The position numbers and the translations under genes are program-made. Under the pieces are notes generated by a model. That model was given only the letters and a program-made list of their open reading frames with translations, ran no database searches and had not been told where the DNA came from. Source: JALZEG01 sp046263255 (GTDB lineage Bacteria; Actinomycetota; CADDZG01; WHSQ01). Taken from it: DNA of 64,000 nt. Positions 32,491-42,476 of the stretch are shown here, piece by piece. The stretch spans positions 1-64,000 of the forward strand of contig JBHELD010000033.1 in NCBI GenBank assembly GCA_046263255.1. Reading direction: 5' to 3'. Every line of letters begins with the position of its first letter. Position 1 is the stretch's first letter.

Positions 32491-33614
32491 GCGGCTTCCG
32501 CGAAGCGGGTGGGGCGGAACGGCTCGGCCCATTCGGGGACTCCGGCCCCCGTCACGGCGGCTGCGACCGCGTCCGCGGTCACGGGCACGAGCAGGATCCC
32601 GTTGCGATGGTGACCGGTCGCGAGGAGCAGGCCGTCCACGCGCGTGGGGCCGATGAGGGGCGCATTGTCCGGGGAGCCGGGACGAAGGCCGGCGACGGTC
32701 TCGGTGAGCTCGAGCTCGGCCGTGCCGGGCAGCAGCTCGTACGCCGCACGCAACAGCTCGTGGACGCCCCCGGCGGTCACGGTCGTATCCCACCCCCGCT
32801 CCTCGACCGTCGCGCCGACGACGAGCCGTCCGTCCGAGCGCGGGACGAGGTACGCGTCGACCCCGCGGACGTTGCGCCGCGCCGGAGGCGCCGCCGCGTC
32901 ACCGCGCAGGTGCACGAGCTGACCCTTCACCGGCCGAACGCGCGGGACCGAGTGCGCGGGAATGCCGGCGATGCCCCCGGACCAGCTTCCCGCCGCTACG
33001 ACCGCGTTCGCGCACGCGACGGCGCCGGCGCTTCGCGCCGTGACCGACGCGACGCGGTCGTGCTCGACGACGATGCTCTCGACGGTGTCCGCGACCAGCG
33101 AGACGCCCGCGCCCCGGCAGGCCGAGACCAGCGCCTCCAGCAGGGCCCGGTTGTCTACCTGGTGGTCGCCGGGCACCAGGATCCCGCCGCGGACCGAGGG
33201 GGCGAGGCCCGGCTCCTCCGCGCGCGTCTCGCGCCCCGTCAGCCGGTGGACCTCGAGCCCCAGCCCGGACTGGAACCGGAAGAGCTCGTCGAACGCCCGG
33301 TTCTCGTCCGCGTCGAGCGCGACCGTCAGCGTCCCGCAGCGCCGGTACCCGGTGCTCCGGCCCGATGCATCCTCAAGCTCTTCGACGAACGCGGGGTACC
33401 GCGCCGCGGAGTCGAGGTTCAACCTCAGAAGGGGCTCCTCGCCGTAGTGGACCTCCGTGACCGGCGCGAGCATCCCGGCGGCGGCCCAGCTCGCGCCGCG
33501 ACCACCCGAGGAGTCGAAGAGCTGTACGGAGGCTCCGGCTGAGGCACACCGCCATGCGACGCCGAGCCCGACGGCGCCTCCTCCGACGACGACGACGTCA
33601 GGAGCGGCTGCCAT
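32487..33614 (-). CDS. thiO: glycine oxidase
   Basis: 375 residues with FAD loop VVVVGGGAVGLGVAWRCA at the N-terminus, SWAAAGMLAPVTE, and the C-terminal GLRPGSPDNAPLIGPT and ATGHHRNGILLVP motifs of ThiO. It oxidises glycine to iminoglycine for the thiazole ring, replacing anaerobic ThiH, so the pathway here is the aerobic one. The ATG at 33614 was used; a TTG two codons upstream is less likely. Only 41 bp separate it from the RsbW-like gene, too little for a TPP riboswitch. Confidence 0.93.
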   Translation of the reverse strand: MAAAPDVVVVGGGAVGLGVAWRCASAGASVQLFDSSGGRGASWAAAGMLAPVTEVHYGEEPLLRLNLDSAARYPAFVEELEDASGRSTGYRRCGTLTVALDADENRAFDELFRFQSGLGLEVHRLTGRETRAEEPGLAPSVRGGILVPGDHQVDNRALLEALVSACRGAGVSLVADTVESIVVEHDRVASVTARSAGAVACANAVVAAGSWSGGIAGIPAHSVPRVRPVKGQLVHLRGDAAAPPARRNVRGVDAYLVPRSDGRLVVGATVEERGWDTTVTAGGVHELLRAAYELLPGTAELELTETVAGLRPGSPDNAPLIGPTRVDGLLLATGHHRNGILLVPVTADAVAAAVTGAGVPEWAEPFRPTRFAEAA

Positions 33615-33655
33615 ATGCAACGAGTATAGGTAGACGCCGCTGCTCGGGCGGTGCG

Positions 33656-34123
33656 TCAGCGCGGCGGCGCGCCCGCTCCTGACGGCTTGCGCAGACGCCG
33701 GAGCACGGAGTCGCCCCTGAGCTCGAGCTTCTTCTCGAGGTGCACGATCGTCCCGACCTCGGGCTTCGAGGTGAACCGGAGGTCGTCGACGAGCGCGGCC
33801 ATCAAGAAGACGCCGCGGCCACCCTCGGCCCCCGACGACGGGCCCGCCCGGCGGTCGACGGCCTCGGGGTCGAAACCGATCCCGGAGTCGACTACGCGGA
33901 TCGCGCAGTCGTCCTCGTCGACCGAGACCGTCACCTCGTACTCGTCACCGGTCCCGGCCGCGTGCTTCAGGACGTTCGTGCAGGCCTCGGTGACGGCGAG
34001 CTCCACGTCTCCCACGCACTCGGTCTCCACGCCCAGCTCGAGCAGAGCGTCCCGGCATATGTGCCGGACCACCGGGACGCTTTCTTCATCCCAGGGGAGG
34101 CAGAGGGAGAAATGGATCTCCAT
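33656..34123 (-). CDS. RsbW-like ATPase / anti-sigma regulatory kinase
   Basis: 155 residues with a GHKL-type ATPase core: N box VELAVTEACTNVLKHA, G1 box VVDSGIGFDP and G2 box GGRGVFLMAALVDD. Such proteins bind and inhibit sigma factors, or phosphorylate anti-anti-sigma (STAS) partners. No sigma or STAS gene is adjacent. I used the ATG at 34123 because the extension to 34156 has no domain content. It follows the threonine aldolase gene by 61 bp on the same strand. Confidence 0.85.
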   Translation of the reverse strand: MEIHFSLCLPWDEESVPVVRHICRDALLELGVETECVGDVELAVTEACTNVLKHAAGTGDEYEVTVSVDEDDCAIRVVDSGIGFDPEAVDRRAGPSSGAEGGRGVFLMAALVDDLRFTSKPEVGTIVHLEKKLELRGDSVLRRLRKPSGAGAPPR

Positions 34124-34184
34124 GTCCGGGTCATTTCCCCCGGCGCGCGCTCGCAAACGCGAGCAAGCAGCGTCGGGCCGCTCG

Positions 34185-35209
34185 TCAGCCGGCCAGGACC
34201 TTCCGGAACGCCTTGAGCGCGGTCTCCACGTCCTCCGCCGACACGTCGCGGTGGGTCACGAGCCGCATCGAGTCCGGCGCCAGGGCGATCGTGATCACGC
34301 CCTCGTTCCGCAGCGCCGCGCTGACCTGCTGCGAGGTGATCCCGAGCGGGCGGAGGTTCACGTAGACCATGTTCGTCTCGACCGCGCCGAGGTCGACCGT
34401 CTCGGGGTGGATCTCCGCGAAACCCTCGGCCAGGCGGCGCGCGTTCGCGTGGTCCTCCGCAAGACGATCGACGGCGCTCGTCAAAGCGACGCGCGCCGCG
34501 GCGGCGATCACGCCCACCTGCCGCATGCCTCCCCCGAGCCTCTTGCGGAGCCTGCGCCCCTCTGCGATGACGTCGTGCGCTCCCACGACCATCGAGCCGA
34601 TCGGCGCGCCCAGGCCTTTCGAGAAGCAGAAGCTGACCGTGTCGGCGCACGCCGCCCACTCCGATGCCGGCGTCCCGGTAGCGGCCTGAGCGTTGAAGAG
34701 GCGCGCGCCGTCGAGATGAAGCGCGACGCCGCGCTCCCTGCATACGCCGGAGATAGCGCGCGCGGTCTCGAGCGGGAAGACGCGGCCCCCGGACGAGTTG
34801 TGGGTGTTCTCGATCGCGACGACTGCCGTGCGCGGGTTGTGCTCGCTACCCGGGCGGATCGCGGCGGAGACCTGCGCCTGGGTGATCGCGCCGTTCGTGC
34901 CGGGCAGCGGCCGCGCCACCAGCCCGAGGTGGGCACCAACCGATCCGCCCTCGTAATGGAGGAAATGAGCGCCGGACTCGCAGACGACCTCGTCGCCGGG
35001 ACGCGTCAGGGACCCGAGCGCCACCTGGTTCCCCATCGACCCCGTGGGGACGAAGAGCCCCGCCCCTTTGCCGAGCATCCCCGCGGCGAGCTCCTGGAGC
35101 TCGTTGACGGTCGGGTCGTCGCCGAAGACGTCGTCGCCGACCTCGGCCTCCGCCATCGCCCTCCGCATCTCGGGCGTGGGGCGCGTGACCGTGTCGGAAC
35201 GCAGGTCGA

Positions 35210-35213
<4 letters not shown>
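34185..35213 (-). CDS. low-specificity L-threonine aldolase
   Basis: 342 residues, the standard length. The opening IDLRSDTVTRPTPEMRRAMA, the GDDVFGDDPTVNELQ motif and the PLP Lys199 in FCFSKGLGAP identify the family. It cleaves L-threonine (and allo-threonine) to glycine and acetaldehyde. The ATG overlaps the phosphofructokinase stop (ATGA, 35210-35213). The glycine formed could feed ThiO, whose gene is 1.6 kb away, but that is only a suggestion. Confidence 0.93.
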
Positions 35214-36241
<1,028 letters not shown>

Positions 36242-36308
36242 CTGGTCCTCCTGCTGCGATCCGCTCGAACGCCTCAATCCGGCCACGGGGCCGTCCGAAA
36301 CACAATAG

Positions 36309-37310
36309 GTGAGGTTCTATCCCCGGAAAGTCGCGCTTGCAGGCATCGCAGCCCTCGTGGCTCTCGCCCTCGGCGCGCCTGCGTCCGCGGCCGATCTGGC
36401 GGCGCTGAAGGCGCGAGCGCAGGCGCTCGCCGACCAGGTGAGCGCGCTCGAGGGGCGGCTCCGGGGATTGTCGGCGCGGGAGGCCGCGCTGGACGAACGC
36501 ATCGAGCAGGTGAGCGCGGACATAGGGGCGCTGGAGCTCGAGCTGGACGAGCGTGAGGACGCGACCCGGCGGGCGCAGGAGGCGTTTATCACGCGAGCCG
36601 TGGAGGCGTACAAGAACGGGACCACCGGCCGCCTCGCGCTGCTTCTGTCGGCCCAGGACGTCACCGACCTCATCACGTTCGCGGAGGTCACGAGCGAGAT
36701 AGCGGAGGCGGACGCCGCGGCGATCGAGGAGCTGCTCGCCGCCGAGCACGCGACCGAGGCGGCGCAGGCCGACCTCGACGGCCGCAAGCAGGAGCTGCTC
36801 GCGGCCGAGGCGGAGGCCGCGGCGCTCGCCGAGGGCGCCGAGCTCGCCCTGGCCGAGCGCAACGCGCTGCTGGCGGACTTGAGCGCAGAGGTCGAGGAGC
36901 TCGAGCGGCAAGCACGCGAGGCCGCCGCGGCGGCAGCCCGTCCGTCGGTCGCGCTGCTCGACCTCCTGTCCCCCGCCGGCCCCTCCGCCGCGATCCCCGA
37001 CGGCTTCGTCGGCACCGGGATCACGTTCGAGGGCCTGGCCTCCTGGTACGGCCCGGGCTTCGAGGGCAACCTGACGGCGAGCGGCGACGTCTTCGACTCG
37101 AGCCTGTACACCGCCGCGAGCAAGACCCTCCCGCTCGGGACGTGGCTCTACGTCGAGTACAACGGCCGCGGGGTCGTCGTCCTGATCAACGACCGCGGCC
37201 CGTACGTCGAGCCGCGGATCCTCGACCTGAGCAGGGGGGCCGCGCAGGCGATCGACATGGAGCACGCCGGCGTGGGCTGGGTGACGGCGGAGATCCTGCT
37301 GAAGAAGTGA
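36309..37310 (+). CDS. coiled-coil protein with RlpA-like double-psi barrel
   Basis: 333 residues. A signal peptide (ending near APASA) precedes a long coiled coil (about 27-210, heptads rich in Ala, Leu, Glu). The C-terminal 90 residues form an RlpA-like domain: LASWYGPGFEGNLTASGDVF, LPLGT, VLINDRGPYVEPRILDLSRGAA. RlpA enzymes cut glycan strands, using a His that is normally AAH before KTLP. Here it is AAS, so catalysis is doubtful and peptidoglycan binding is more likely. The GTG start has no strong ribosome site. The C-terminus abuts the RsbW-like gene at 37.3 kb. Confidence 0.85.
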   Translation: MRFYPRKVALAGIAALVALALGAPASAADLAALKARAQALADQVSALEGRLRGLSAREAALDERIEQVSADIGALELELDEREDATRRAQEAFITRAVEAYKNGTTGRLALLLSAQDVTDLITFAEVTSEIAEADAAAIEELLAAEHATEAAQADLDGRKQELLAAEAEAAALAEGAELALAERNALLADLSAEVEELERQAREAAAAAARPSVALLDLLSPAGPSAAIPDGFVGTGITFEGLASWYGPGFEGNLTASGDVFDSSLYTAASKTLPLGTWLYVEYNGRGVVVLINDRGPYVEPRILDLSRGAAQAIDMEHAGVGWVTAEILLKK

Positions 37311-37319
37311 CGGCCCCGC

Positions 37320-37808
37320 TCAGGCGCCCCGGCGGGCGGCGCTCTCGCTGCGCGAGGTCTGCGGCGGCCCCGTCAACAGCTTGACCATCGTCACGCGGGT
37401 CCCGCCGGCCGCGACGTCGATGTCCACGTCGTCCATCAGGCCCTTCATGATCTCGAGGCCGAAGCCCCCGATCCTCCGCGACATGTCGTTGGGGATGTCG
37501 TCCGAGTCCCACGACGGGTGGATCGTCCGGCTCCACTCCTCCGTGGAGAAGTCCACGACCACGAACCGGGCCTCCGTCTTGCCGATCTCCCAGCTGATCT
37601 CCGGCGGAGCCGAGCCGGGGCTGCGGGCCTGGCCGTGCAGCAGGGCGTTGGAGCACGCCTCGGTCACCGCCACGAGGCAGTCGAACGCGAGGGACTCGTC
37701 GGCGCCTACGGCGTTGAGATCCGCGCGGATGAGCCGTCTGATCCCGGACAGGCTGGCCTTGCCCGAGAGGGCCTGGCACTGCATCCCCCGATCTTTTGCC
37801 TTCGCCAC
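37320..37808 (-). CDS. RsbW-like protein with degenerate ATP site
   Basis: 162 residues from a GTG. The N box FDCLVAVTEACSNALLHG and the G2 loop GGFGLEIMKGL are intact, but the G1 box that should read DxGxG is replaced by VVDFSTEEWS. ATP binding may be lost or altered, so it may act as a binding-only anti-sigma regulator. It diverges from glycerol kinase across 89 bp. There is no sigma or STAS gene nearby. Confidence 0.75.
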   Translation of the reverse strand: MAKAKDRGMQCQALSGKASLSGIRRLIRADLNAVGADESLAFDCLVAVTEACSNALLHGQARSPGSAPPEISWEIGKTEARFVVVDFSTEEWSRTIHPSWDSDDIPNDMSRRIGGFGLEIMKGLMDDVDIDVAAGGTRVTMVKLLTGPPQTSRSESAARRGA

Positions 37809-37897
37809 GTTCCCCCGCTATCCGTAAAGTGGGCACGCGGCCCACCCCCGACACCCTGCTGGCGCCCCGCCCCCCGGCGAAAATGGAGGCTGACTAC

Positions 37898-39400
37898 ATG
37901 CCCGGCCTGGTCCTCTCCGTAGACGAAGGCACGACGGGGATCAGCGTCCTCGTCTTCGACGAGGACGCATCGGTTCAAGGGCGCGCCTACGCAGAGTTGT
38001 CGCAGTACTACCCTCACCCGGGTTGGGTTGAACATGATCCAGGTGAAATCTGGGAGCTGACGGCGACGCTCGCCGCCGCCGCCCTGGACGACGCCGGCGC
38101 GGCGCCCTCGGACCTCGCCGCGATCGGCATCACGAACCAGCGCGAGACCGCGGTGCTGTGGGAGCGCGCGACGGGGCGCCCCGTCGCGCCGGCCATCGTG
38201 TGGCAGTGCCGGCGCTCGGCATCGATCTGCGAGCGCCTCCGGTCGGAGGGGCTCGAGGAGGAGCTCAACCGGCGGACCGGGCTCGTCCTCGACCCGTACT
38301 TCTCCGCCTCGAAGATCGTCTGGTACCTCGAGAACCTGGCGGGGGTCCGGAAGAGGGCCGAGGCCGGCGAGCTCGCGTTCGGCACGGTCGACTCGTGGCT
38401 GATCTGGAAGCTGACCGGCGGCGCCTCCCACGTGACCGAGCCGGGCAACGCCAGCCGGACGATGCTGTACTCACTGGACGACCGGCGATGGGACCCGTGG
38501 ATCCTCGAGCAGCTCGGGATCCCGTCCTCGCTCCTGCCGGAGGTCCGGCCGTCGAGCGGGACCTTCGGGATCACGACCGGCGACTTCCTCGGCGGCGCGT
38601 CGATTCCCGTCTGCGGCGTAGCTGGCGACCAGCAGGCCGCGCTCTTCGGCCAGGCGTGCTTCCAGCCGGGGATGGCGAAGAACACCTACGGCACGGGGTC
38701 GTTCGTCCTGATGAACACCGGCGACCGCGTCTCGTCGACGAACGGGCTGCTGTCGAGCGCGGCGTGGGACCTCGGCGACGGGTGGGACGCGACGCAGTTC
38801 GTGCTGGAAGGGAGCATCTTCGCGACCGGGGCCGCGATCCAGTGGCTGAGGGACGGCCTCGGCATCATCTCGAAGGCGTCGGAGGCGGGGCCGCTCGCGG
38901 AATCCGCCGGCGACACCGGGGGGACCTATCTCGTCCCGGCGTTCACCGGCCTCGGGGCCCCGCACTGGGATCCGTACGCCCGCGGCGCGTATCTCGGGAT
39001 CACCCGCGGGACGACGGGGGCGCACCTGGCCCGCGCCGCGGTCGAGGCCATGGCTTTCCAGACGAGGGACGTCGTCGAGGCGATGGCGGCGGATGCCGGG
39101 AAGCCGCTCGACGAGCTGCGGGTGGACGGGGGCGCGAGCGTCATGGACTTCCTCTGCCGGTTCCAGGCCGACCAGCTCGGGGTCGTCGTGCGCCGCGCCG
39201 CGATGACCGAGACGACCGCGCTGGGGGCCGCGTACCTCGCGGGTCTGCACGCGGGGGTGTGGGAGTCGCCGGCGGACATCTCGGAGCGATGGTCGGTCGA
39301 CGCGGAGTTCGAGCCGAGGGCGTCGCGCGACGAGGCCGACGCGGCTTACGAAGGATGGAAGAAGGCGGTGGAGAGGGCGAGGGGCTGGTCCGAGCCGTAG
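37898..39400 (+). CDS. glpK: glycerol kinase
   Basis: 500 residues, the normal size. It phosphorylates glycerol to sn-glycerol 3-phosphate. The ATPase loop VLSVDEGTTGISVLVFDEDA, the ITNQRETAVLWERATGRPV and IVWQCRR block (Arg contacts glycerol), and GTGSFVLMNTG are diagnostic. The ATG at 37898 is preceded by GGAGG; an ATG five codons upstream is also in frame. Its product can feed PlsC acylation, encoded convergently next door. Confidence 0.96.
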   Translation: MPGLVLSVDEGTTGISVLVFDEDASVQGRAYAELSQYYPHPGWVEHDPGEIWELTATLAAAALDDAGAAPSDLAAIGITNQRETAVLWERATGRPVAPAIVWQCRRSASICERLRSEGLEEELNRRTGLVLDPYFSASKIVWYLENLAGVRKRAEAGELAFGTVDSWLIWKLTGGASHVTEPGNASRTMLYSLDDRRWDPWILEQLGIPSSLLPEVRPSSGTFGITTGDFLGGASIPVCGVAGDQQAALFGQACFQPGMAKNTYGTGSFVLMNTGDRVSSTNGLLSSAAWDLGDGWDATQFVLEGSIFATGAAIQWLRDGLGIISKASEAGPLAESAGDTGGTYLVPAFTGLGAPHWDPYARGAYLGITRGTTGAHLARAAVEAMAFQTRDVVEAMAADAGKPLDELRVDGGASVMDFLCRFQADQLGVVVRRAAMTETTALGAAYLAGLHAGVWESPADISERWSVDAEFEPRASRDEADAAYEGWKKAVERARGWSEP

Positions 39401-39420
39401 CCCTCCCGGCGACCCCGGCG

Positions 39421-39529
39421 CTCGCGCTGGCCCGCTCCGGCGATCGCCTCGGCGCTCGCGCTGGCCCGCCCGGCGATCGCCTCGGCGATCGCGCTAGCCC
39501 GCTCCGGCGCTCGCGCTAGCCCGCTAAGG
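39421..39529. repeat. four imperfect ~33-bp tandem copies between glpK and plsC
   Basis: Copies begin at 39421, 39455, 39488 and 39510 with core TCGCGCTGGCCCGC, and the first two also share CCGGCGATCGCCTCGGCG. The GGCGATCGCC palindrome occurs twice. The last copy contains the plsC stop codon. Read backwards the array is a continuous Ala-rich frame, so the repeat may derive from coding sequence. Confidence 0.75.
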
Positions 39530-40247
39530 TCTCCTCGGACAGGTCGATCTCGTCGACGTAGATCGAGCGCGTGGCCTCCGGCAGCGGCTCGGTCGCCCGC
39601 CGCGACGCGTACTCGTCCCTGTACCTCTGTCCCGACAGCTGCATGATCTCGAACGCGATCTCGTCGGTGACCGAGCGCAGGACGAAGCGGTCCTTCTCCT
39701 TCCCCGCGTAGCGCGAGAAGTCGAGGGGCTTGCCGAACCGAACCTTCACCTTGACGCGGCCCCAGAGCCGCGGCATCTTCGCCGACTTCGGCATGACCTT
39801 CTCGGTTCCCACGAGCCCGACCGGGATCACCGGCACGCCCGCCGCCAGCGCGAGCCTGGCCACACCGGTCCGGCCCCGGTAGAGGTACCCGTCGGGCGAC
39901 CTCGTCCCCTCGGGATATATGCCGAGGAGGTTGCCTTCCTTCAGCACGTCGAGCGCGATCTCCAGCGACTGCTGGGACTTGTCGCCGCCGCCGCGCTCGC
40001 AGGAGATCTGCCCGCAGCTCTTGAAGAACCACGCGGTCTTCCACGACTTGAAGTAGTCGGCCTTCGCCAGGTACGTCACCTTGCGCCGCCTGACGACCAG
40101 CGGGATGAAGAACGAGTCGAGGAAAGAGAGGTGGTTGGCGGCGAGGATCGCCGGCCCCTCCTCGGGCACGTTCTCCAGGCCCTCCACGCGTATCCGGTAG
40201 AGCGCCTTCAGCAGCGGCTTGAGAACGGCCTTGAACACCCAGTACAC
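39516..40247 (-). CDS. 1-acyl-sn-glycerol-3-phosphate acyltransferase-like protein
   Basis: 243 residues. The HxxxxD motif is NHLSFLD (His39, Asp44), and the phosphate-binding motif is YPEGTRS (113-116), with IPVGLVGTEK later, all typical of PlsC-family acyltransferases. It transfers a fatty acyl group to lysophosphatidate or a related lysolipid at the inner membrane face. Start is uncertain: GTG 40247 is favoured by the family N-terminus; TTG 40307 would add 20 residues. A TTGACC palindrome just upstream may control it. Confidence 0.87.
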   Translation of the reverse strand: MYWVFKAVLKPLLKALYRIRVEGLENVPEEGPAILAANHLSFLDSFFIPLVVRRRKVTYLAKADYFKSWKTAWFFKSCGQISCERGGGDKSQQSLEIALDVLKEGNLLGIYPEGTRSPDGYLYRGRTGVARLALAAGVPVIPVGLVGTEKVMPKSAKMPRLWGRVKVKVRFGKPLDFSRYAGKEKDRFVLRSVTDEIAFEIMQLSGQRYRDEYASRRATEPLPEATRSIYVDEIDLSEETLAG

Positions 40248-40317
40248 GCGGCTTCGGAAAACCCCTCTTCTCGACGTCCCCTCGCTCGACTCTATCGAGC
40301 CGGTCAAGACGGCGGTA

Positions 40318-40333
40318 TTGACCTGTCGGTCAA
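40318..40333. promoter_or_regulatory. TetR-type operator palindrome
   Basis: TTGACC-TGTC-GGTCAA is a perfect 6-bp inverted repeat, and a third half site GGTCAA lies at 40302-40307. It sits between the divergent acyltransferase and esterase genes. This spacing and sequence resemble operators of TetR-family lipid regulators; a TetR gene lies at 45.8 kb, but a link is not shown. Confidence 0.5.
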
Positions 40334-40397
40334 GTAATGCCGCCGGATATACGTTTGACGGCGTCGATCGCAGGGGGGTTACGGAAGGATCCGCAGC

Positions 40398-41162
40398 GTG
40401 CAGGAGTTCAAGGTTCTGGAGGGGGCCGAGGAGTTCGAGCTCGGCGCGGGCCCCGTGGGTGCTCTGCTCGTGCACGGTTTCACCGGCAGCCCGCAGTCCA
40501 TGCGCCCTCTGGGCGACTACCTCGCGGCGCGCGGCATCGCCGTGATGGCGCCGCGTCTGCCCGGCCACGGAACGGCGTGGGAGGACCTCAACACGCGAAC
40601 CGCCGAGGAATGGGTCGCGCACGTCGAGGAGTCGTTCAACGTCTTCGCGGCGGAGAAGGAAGAGGTGTATCTCGTCGGGCTCTCGTTCGGCGCCGCGCTG
40701 TGCCTGAACCTCGCGGCGCACTACCCCGACCGCGTCGACGGCGTCGTGGCGCTGTCGACTTTCCTTTTGACGAAGGACCCGCTGCGGTTCCTGACGCCGG
40801 TCGTCCGGCGGCTGGTCCGGTCGCTCCCGGGCGCGGCGAACGACATCGCGGATCCCGAGCAGCGCGAGCTCGCCTACGACCGCCTCCCCACCGGCGCGGC
40901 GCACGTGATGCTGCAGTGGGTCAAGCAGACGCGCCGCAACCTCGGCGCGGTCCGGGCGCCGATCCTGCTGATGCACTCGCACCACGACCACACCGCGCAC
41001 CCGAGCACGGCGCCGCTCGTCTACGAATCTGTGTCGTCGGAGGACAAGCAGCTCGTGTGGGTCGACAACTCGTATCACGTGATCACGCTCGACCGCGACC
41101 GCGACGAGGTCTACCGGAGGACCTACGAGTTCATCGAGGAGCGCTCCCGTCATGCCCTCTGA
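40398..41162 (+). CDS. alpha/beta-hydrolase (carboxylesterase or monoacylglycerol lipase type)
   Basis: 254 residues. The oxyanion loop is VHGFTGSPQSM, the nucleophile is Ser96 in VGLSFGAAL, the acid is the Asp in HSHHDHTAHP, and the His lies in SYHVITLD. It is a soluble esterase of the Est30/YvaK type. Substrate unknown, although the neighbouring PlsC and glycerol kinase fit lipid ester breakdown. The start is a GTG; the end overlaps the next gene by 11 bp. Confidence 0.87.
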   Translation: MQEFKVLEGAEEFELGAGPVGALLVHGFTGSPQSMRPLGDYLAARGIAVMAPRLPGHGTAWEDLNTRTAEEWVAHVEESFNVFAAEKEEVYLVGLSFGAALCLNLAAHYPDRVDGVVALSTFLLTKDPLRFLTPVVRRLVRSLPGAANDIADPEQRELAYDRLPTGAAHVMLQWVKQTRRNLGAVRAPILLMHSHHDHTAHPSTAPLVYESVSSEDKQLVWVDNSYHVITLDRDRDEVYRRTYEFIEERSRHAL

Positions 41163-42447
41163 GACCGTGACGCTCACCGGGCACATCATCGACTCGCTCG
41201 CGCTGCCCAGGACGCTCGACGAGATCCTGGCGCTCGGCGCGACGTACGAGATCGTCGAGCTGCGCCTCGGGGTGAAGCAGGACGACGAGTCGTTCGTCCG
41301 GATCCAGATAAGCGCGGTCGACGAGCACGAGCTCGCGAACGTCATCGAGAGGCTGCGCCGGCACGGCGCGAACCCGGAGACCGTCGAGGACGCCGTGCTG
41401 GCGGAGGCGGACGTCGACGGCGCGTTCCCCCCGGGCTTCTACTCGAGCACGAACCTCGACACCGACGTCCGAGTCCGCGGCCGCTGGATCTCCGTGACGC
41501 GCCCGGAGATGGACTGCGGGGTGGTCGTCGAGGGGACGGCGGCGCGCACGCTCCCGATGAGCGACGTGCGCCGCGGCATGCAGGTCGTGATGGGCGGGTT
41601 CGGCATCCGCGTGCATCCTCCGGCGAAGCCGGATTCCGCGTCCCAGGAGTTCGCCTTCATGTCGTCCGACGTGTCGAGCGAGAAGCCGAAGGCGCTGCTG
41701 GTCGACCGCGTCGCCGAGCAGATGCGGGCGGTGAAGGAGGCCGGGAAGCGGATCCTGTGGGTCGCCGGTCCCGCGGTCGTCCACACCGGATCGGGCCCCG
41801 ACGTCGCCGCGTTGATCCGCGCGGGGTACGTCGACGCGTTCTTCGCCGGCAACGGCGTCGCGGCGCACGACATCGAGTCGAACATGTTCGGGACGTCTCT
41901 GGGCGTCTACCTCGAGCAGGGGACGCCGGCCGACCACGGGCACGAGCACCACATCCGGGCGATAAACGAGCTGCGCCGGCACGGCTCGTTTCGCGCCGCG
42001 ATCGACGCCGGCGTCTTCGACGACGGGATCGTCTACAACCTCGTGCGCAGCGGCTCCGAGTTCCTCTTCGGGGGGAGCGTCCGCGACGACGGCCCGCTGC
42101 CGGAGGTGGTCACGGAGATGGTCGAGGTGCAGAGGCGGCTGCGCGACATCATCTGGGGGGCCGACGGCGAGCGCACGCTCGTCGGCTTCTGCATCGTCGT
42201 GGGGACGATGCTCCACGGGATCGCCACGGGGAACTGCCTGCCGGCGTCGGTTCCCCTCGTCTGCGTCGACATCAACCAGGCGACGGTGACGAAGCTGATG
42301 GACCGCGGCTCGTTCCAGTCGATGGGCATCATCACCGACGTCGGGTTGTTCATCCGGGAGCTTGCCGAGCGGCTGGCTCCGGACGAGGTCAGGCCCGCGC
42401 ACGAGGAGGCCGGCACGAGGGTCGCCGGCTCCCGCACCAGGAGGTGA
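41152..42447 (+). CDS. TIGR00300/LOR-SDH domain protein (ornithine cyclodeaminase-like)
   Basis: 431 residues. The first 100 residues resemble the LOR/SDH N-terminal domain (VTLTGHIIDSLALPRTLDEI, MDCGVVVEG), and the rest includes AGNGVAAHDIESNMFGTSLG, YLEQGTPADHGHEHHI and PLVCVDINQATVTKLMDRGS, the TIGR00300 hallmarks. Relatives in archaea and cyanobacteria act as ornithine cyclodeaminase or as the dehydrogenase part of AgrE-type enzymes. Direct activity in bacteria of this group is not established. It overlaps the hydrolase gene before it and is followed by the X-Pro peptidase gene. Confidence 0.85.
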   Translation: MPSETVTLTGHIIDSLALPRTLDEILALGATYEIVELRLGVKQDDESFVRIQISAVDEHELANVIERLRRHGANPETVEDAVLAEADVDGAFPPGFYSSTNLDTDVRVRGRWISVTRPEMDCGVVVEGTAARTLPMSDVRRGMQVVMGGFGIRVHPPAKPDSASQEFAFMSSDVSSEKPKALLVDRVAEQMRAVKEAGKRILWVAGPAVVHTGSGPDVAALIRAGYVDAFFAGNGVAAHDIESNMFGTSLGVYLEQGTPADHGHEHHIRAINELRRHGSFRAAIDAGVFDDGIVYNLVRSGSEFLFGGSVRDDGPLPEVVTEMVEVQRRLRDIIWGADGERTLVGFCIVVGTMLHGIATGNCLPASVPLVCVDINQATVTKLMDRGSFQSMGIITDVGLFIRELAERLAPDEVRPAHEEAGTRVAGSRTRR

Positions 42448-42476
42448 CGGGCGGGGCTCCGCCGAACTCCTTCCTC

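Noticed and set aside
33615..33655. TPP riboswitch before thiO
   Set aside because: Only 41 bp separate thiO from the next gene, and the conserved CTGAGA element is absent.
39421..39529. HIP1 palindromes as evidence of cyanobacterial transfer
   Set aside because: GCGATCGC occurs only inside a local repeat in GC-rich DNA, and neighbouring genes look actinobacterial.
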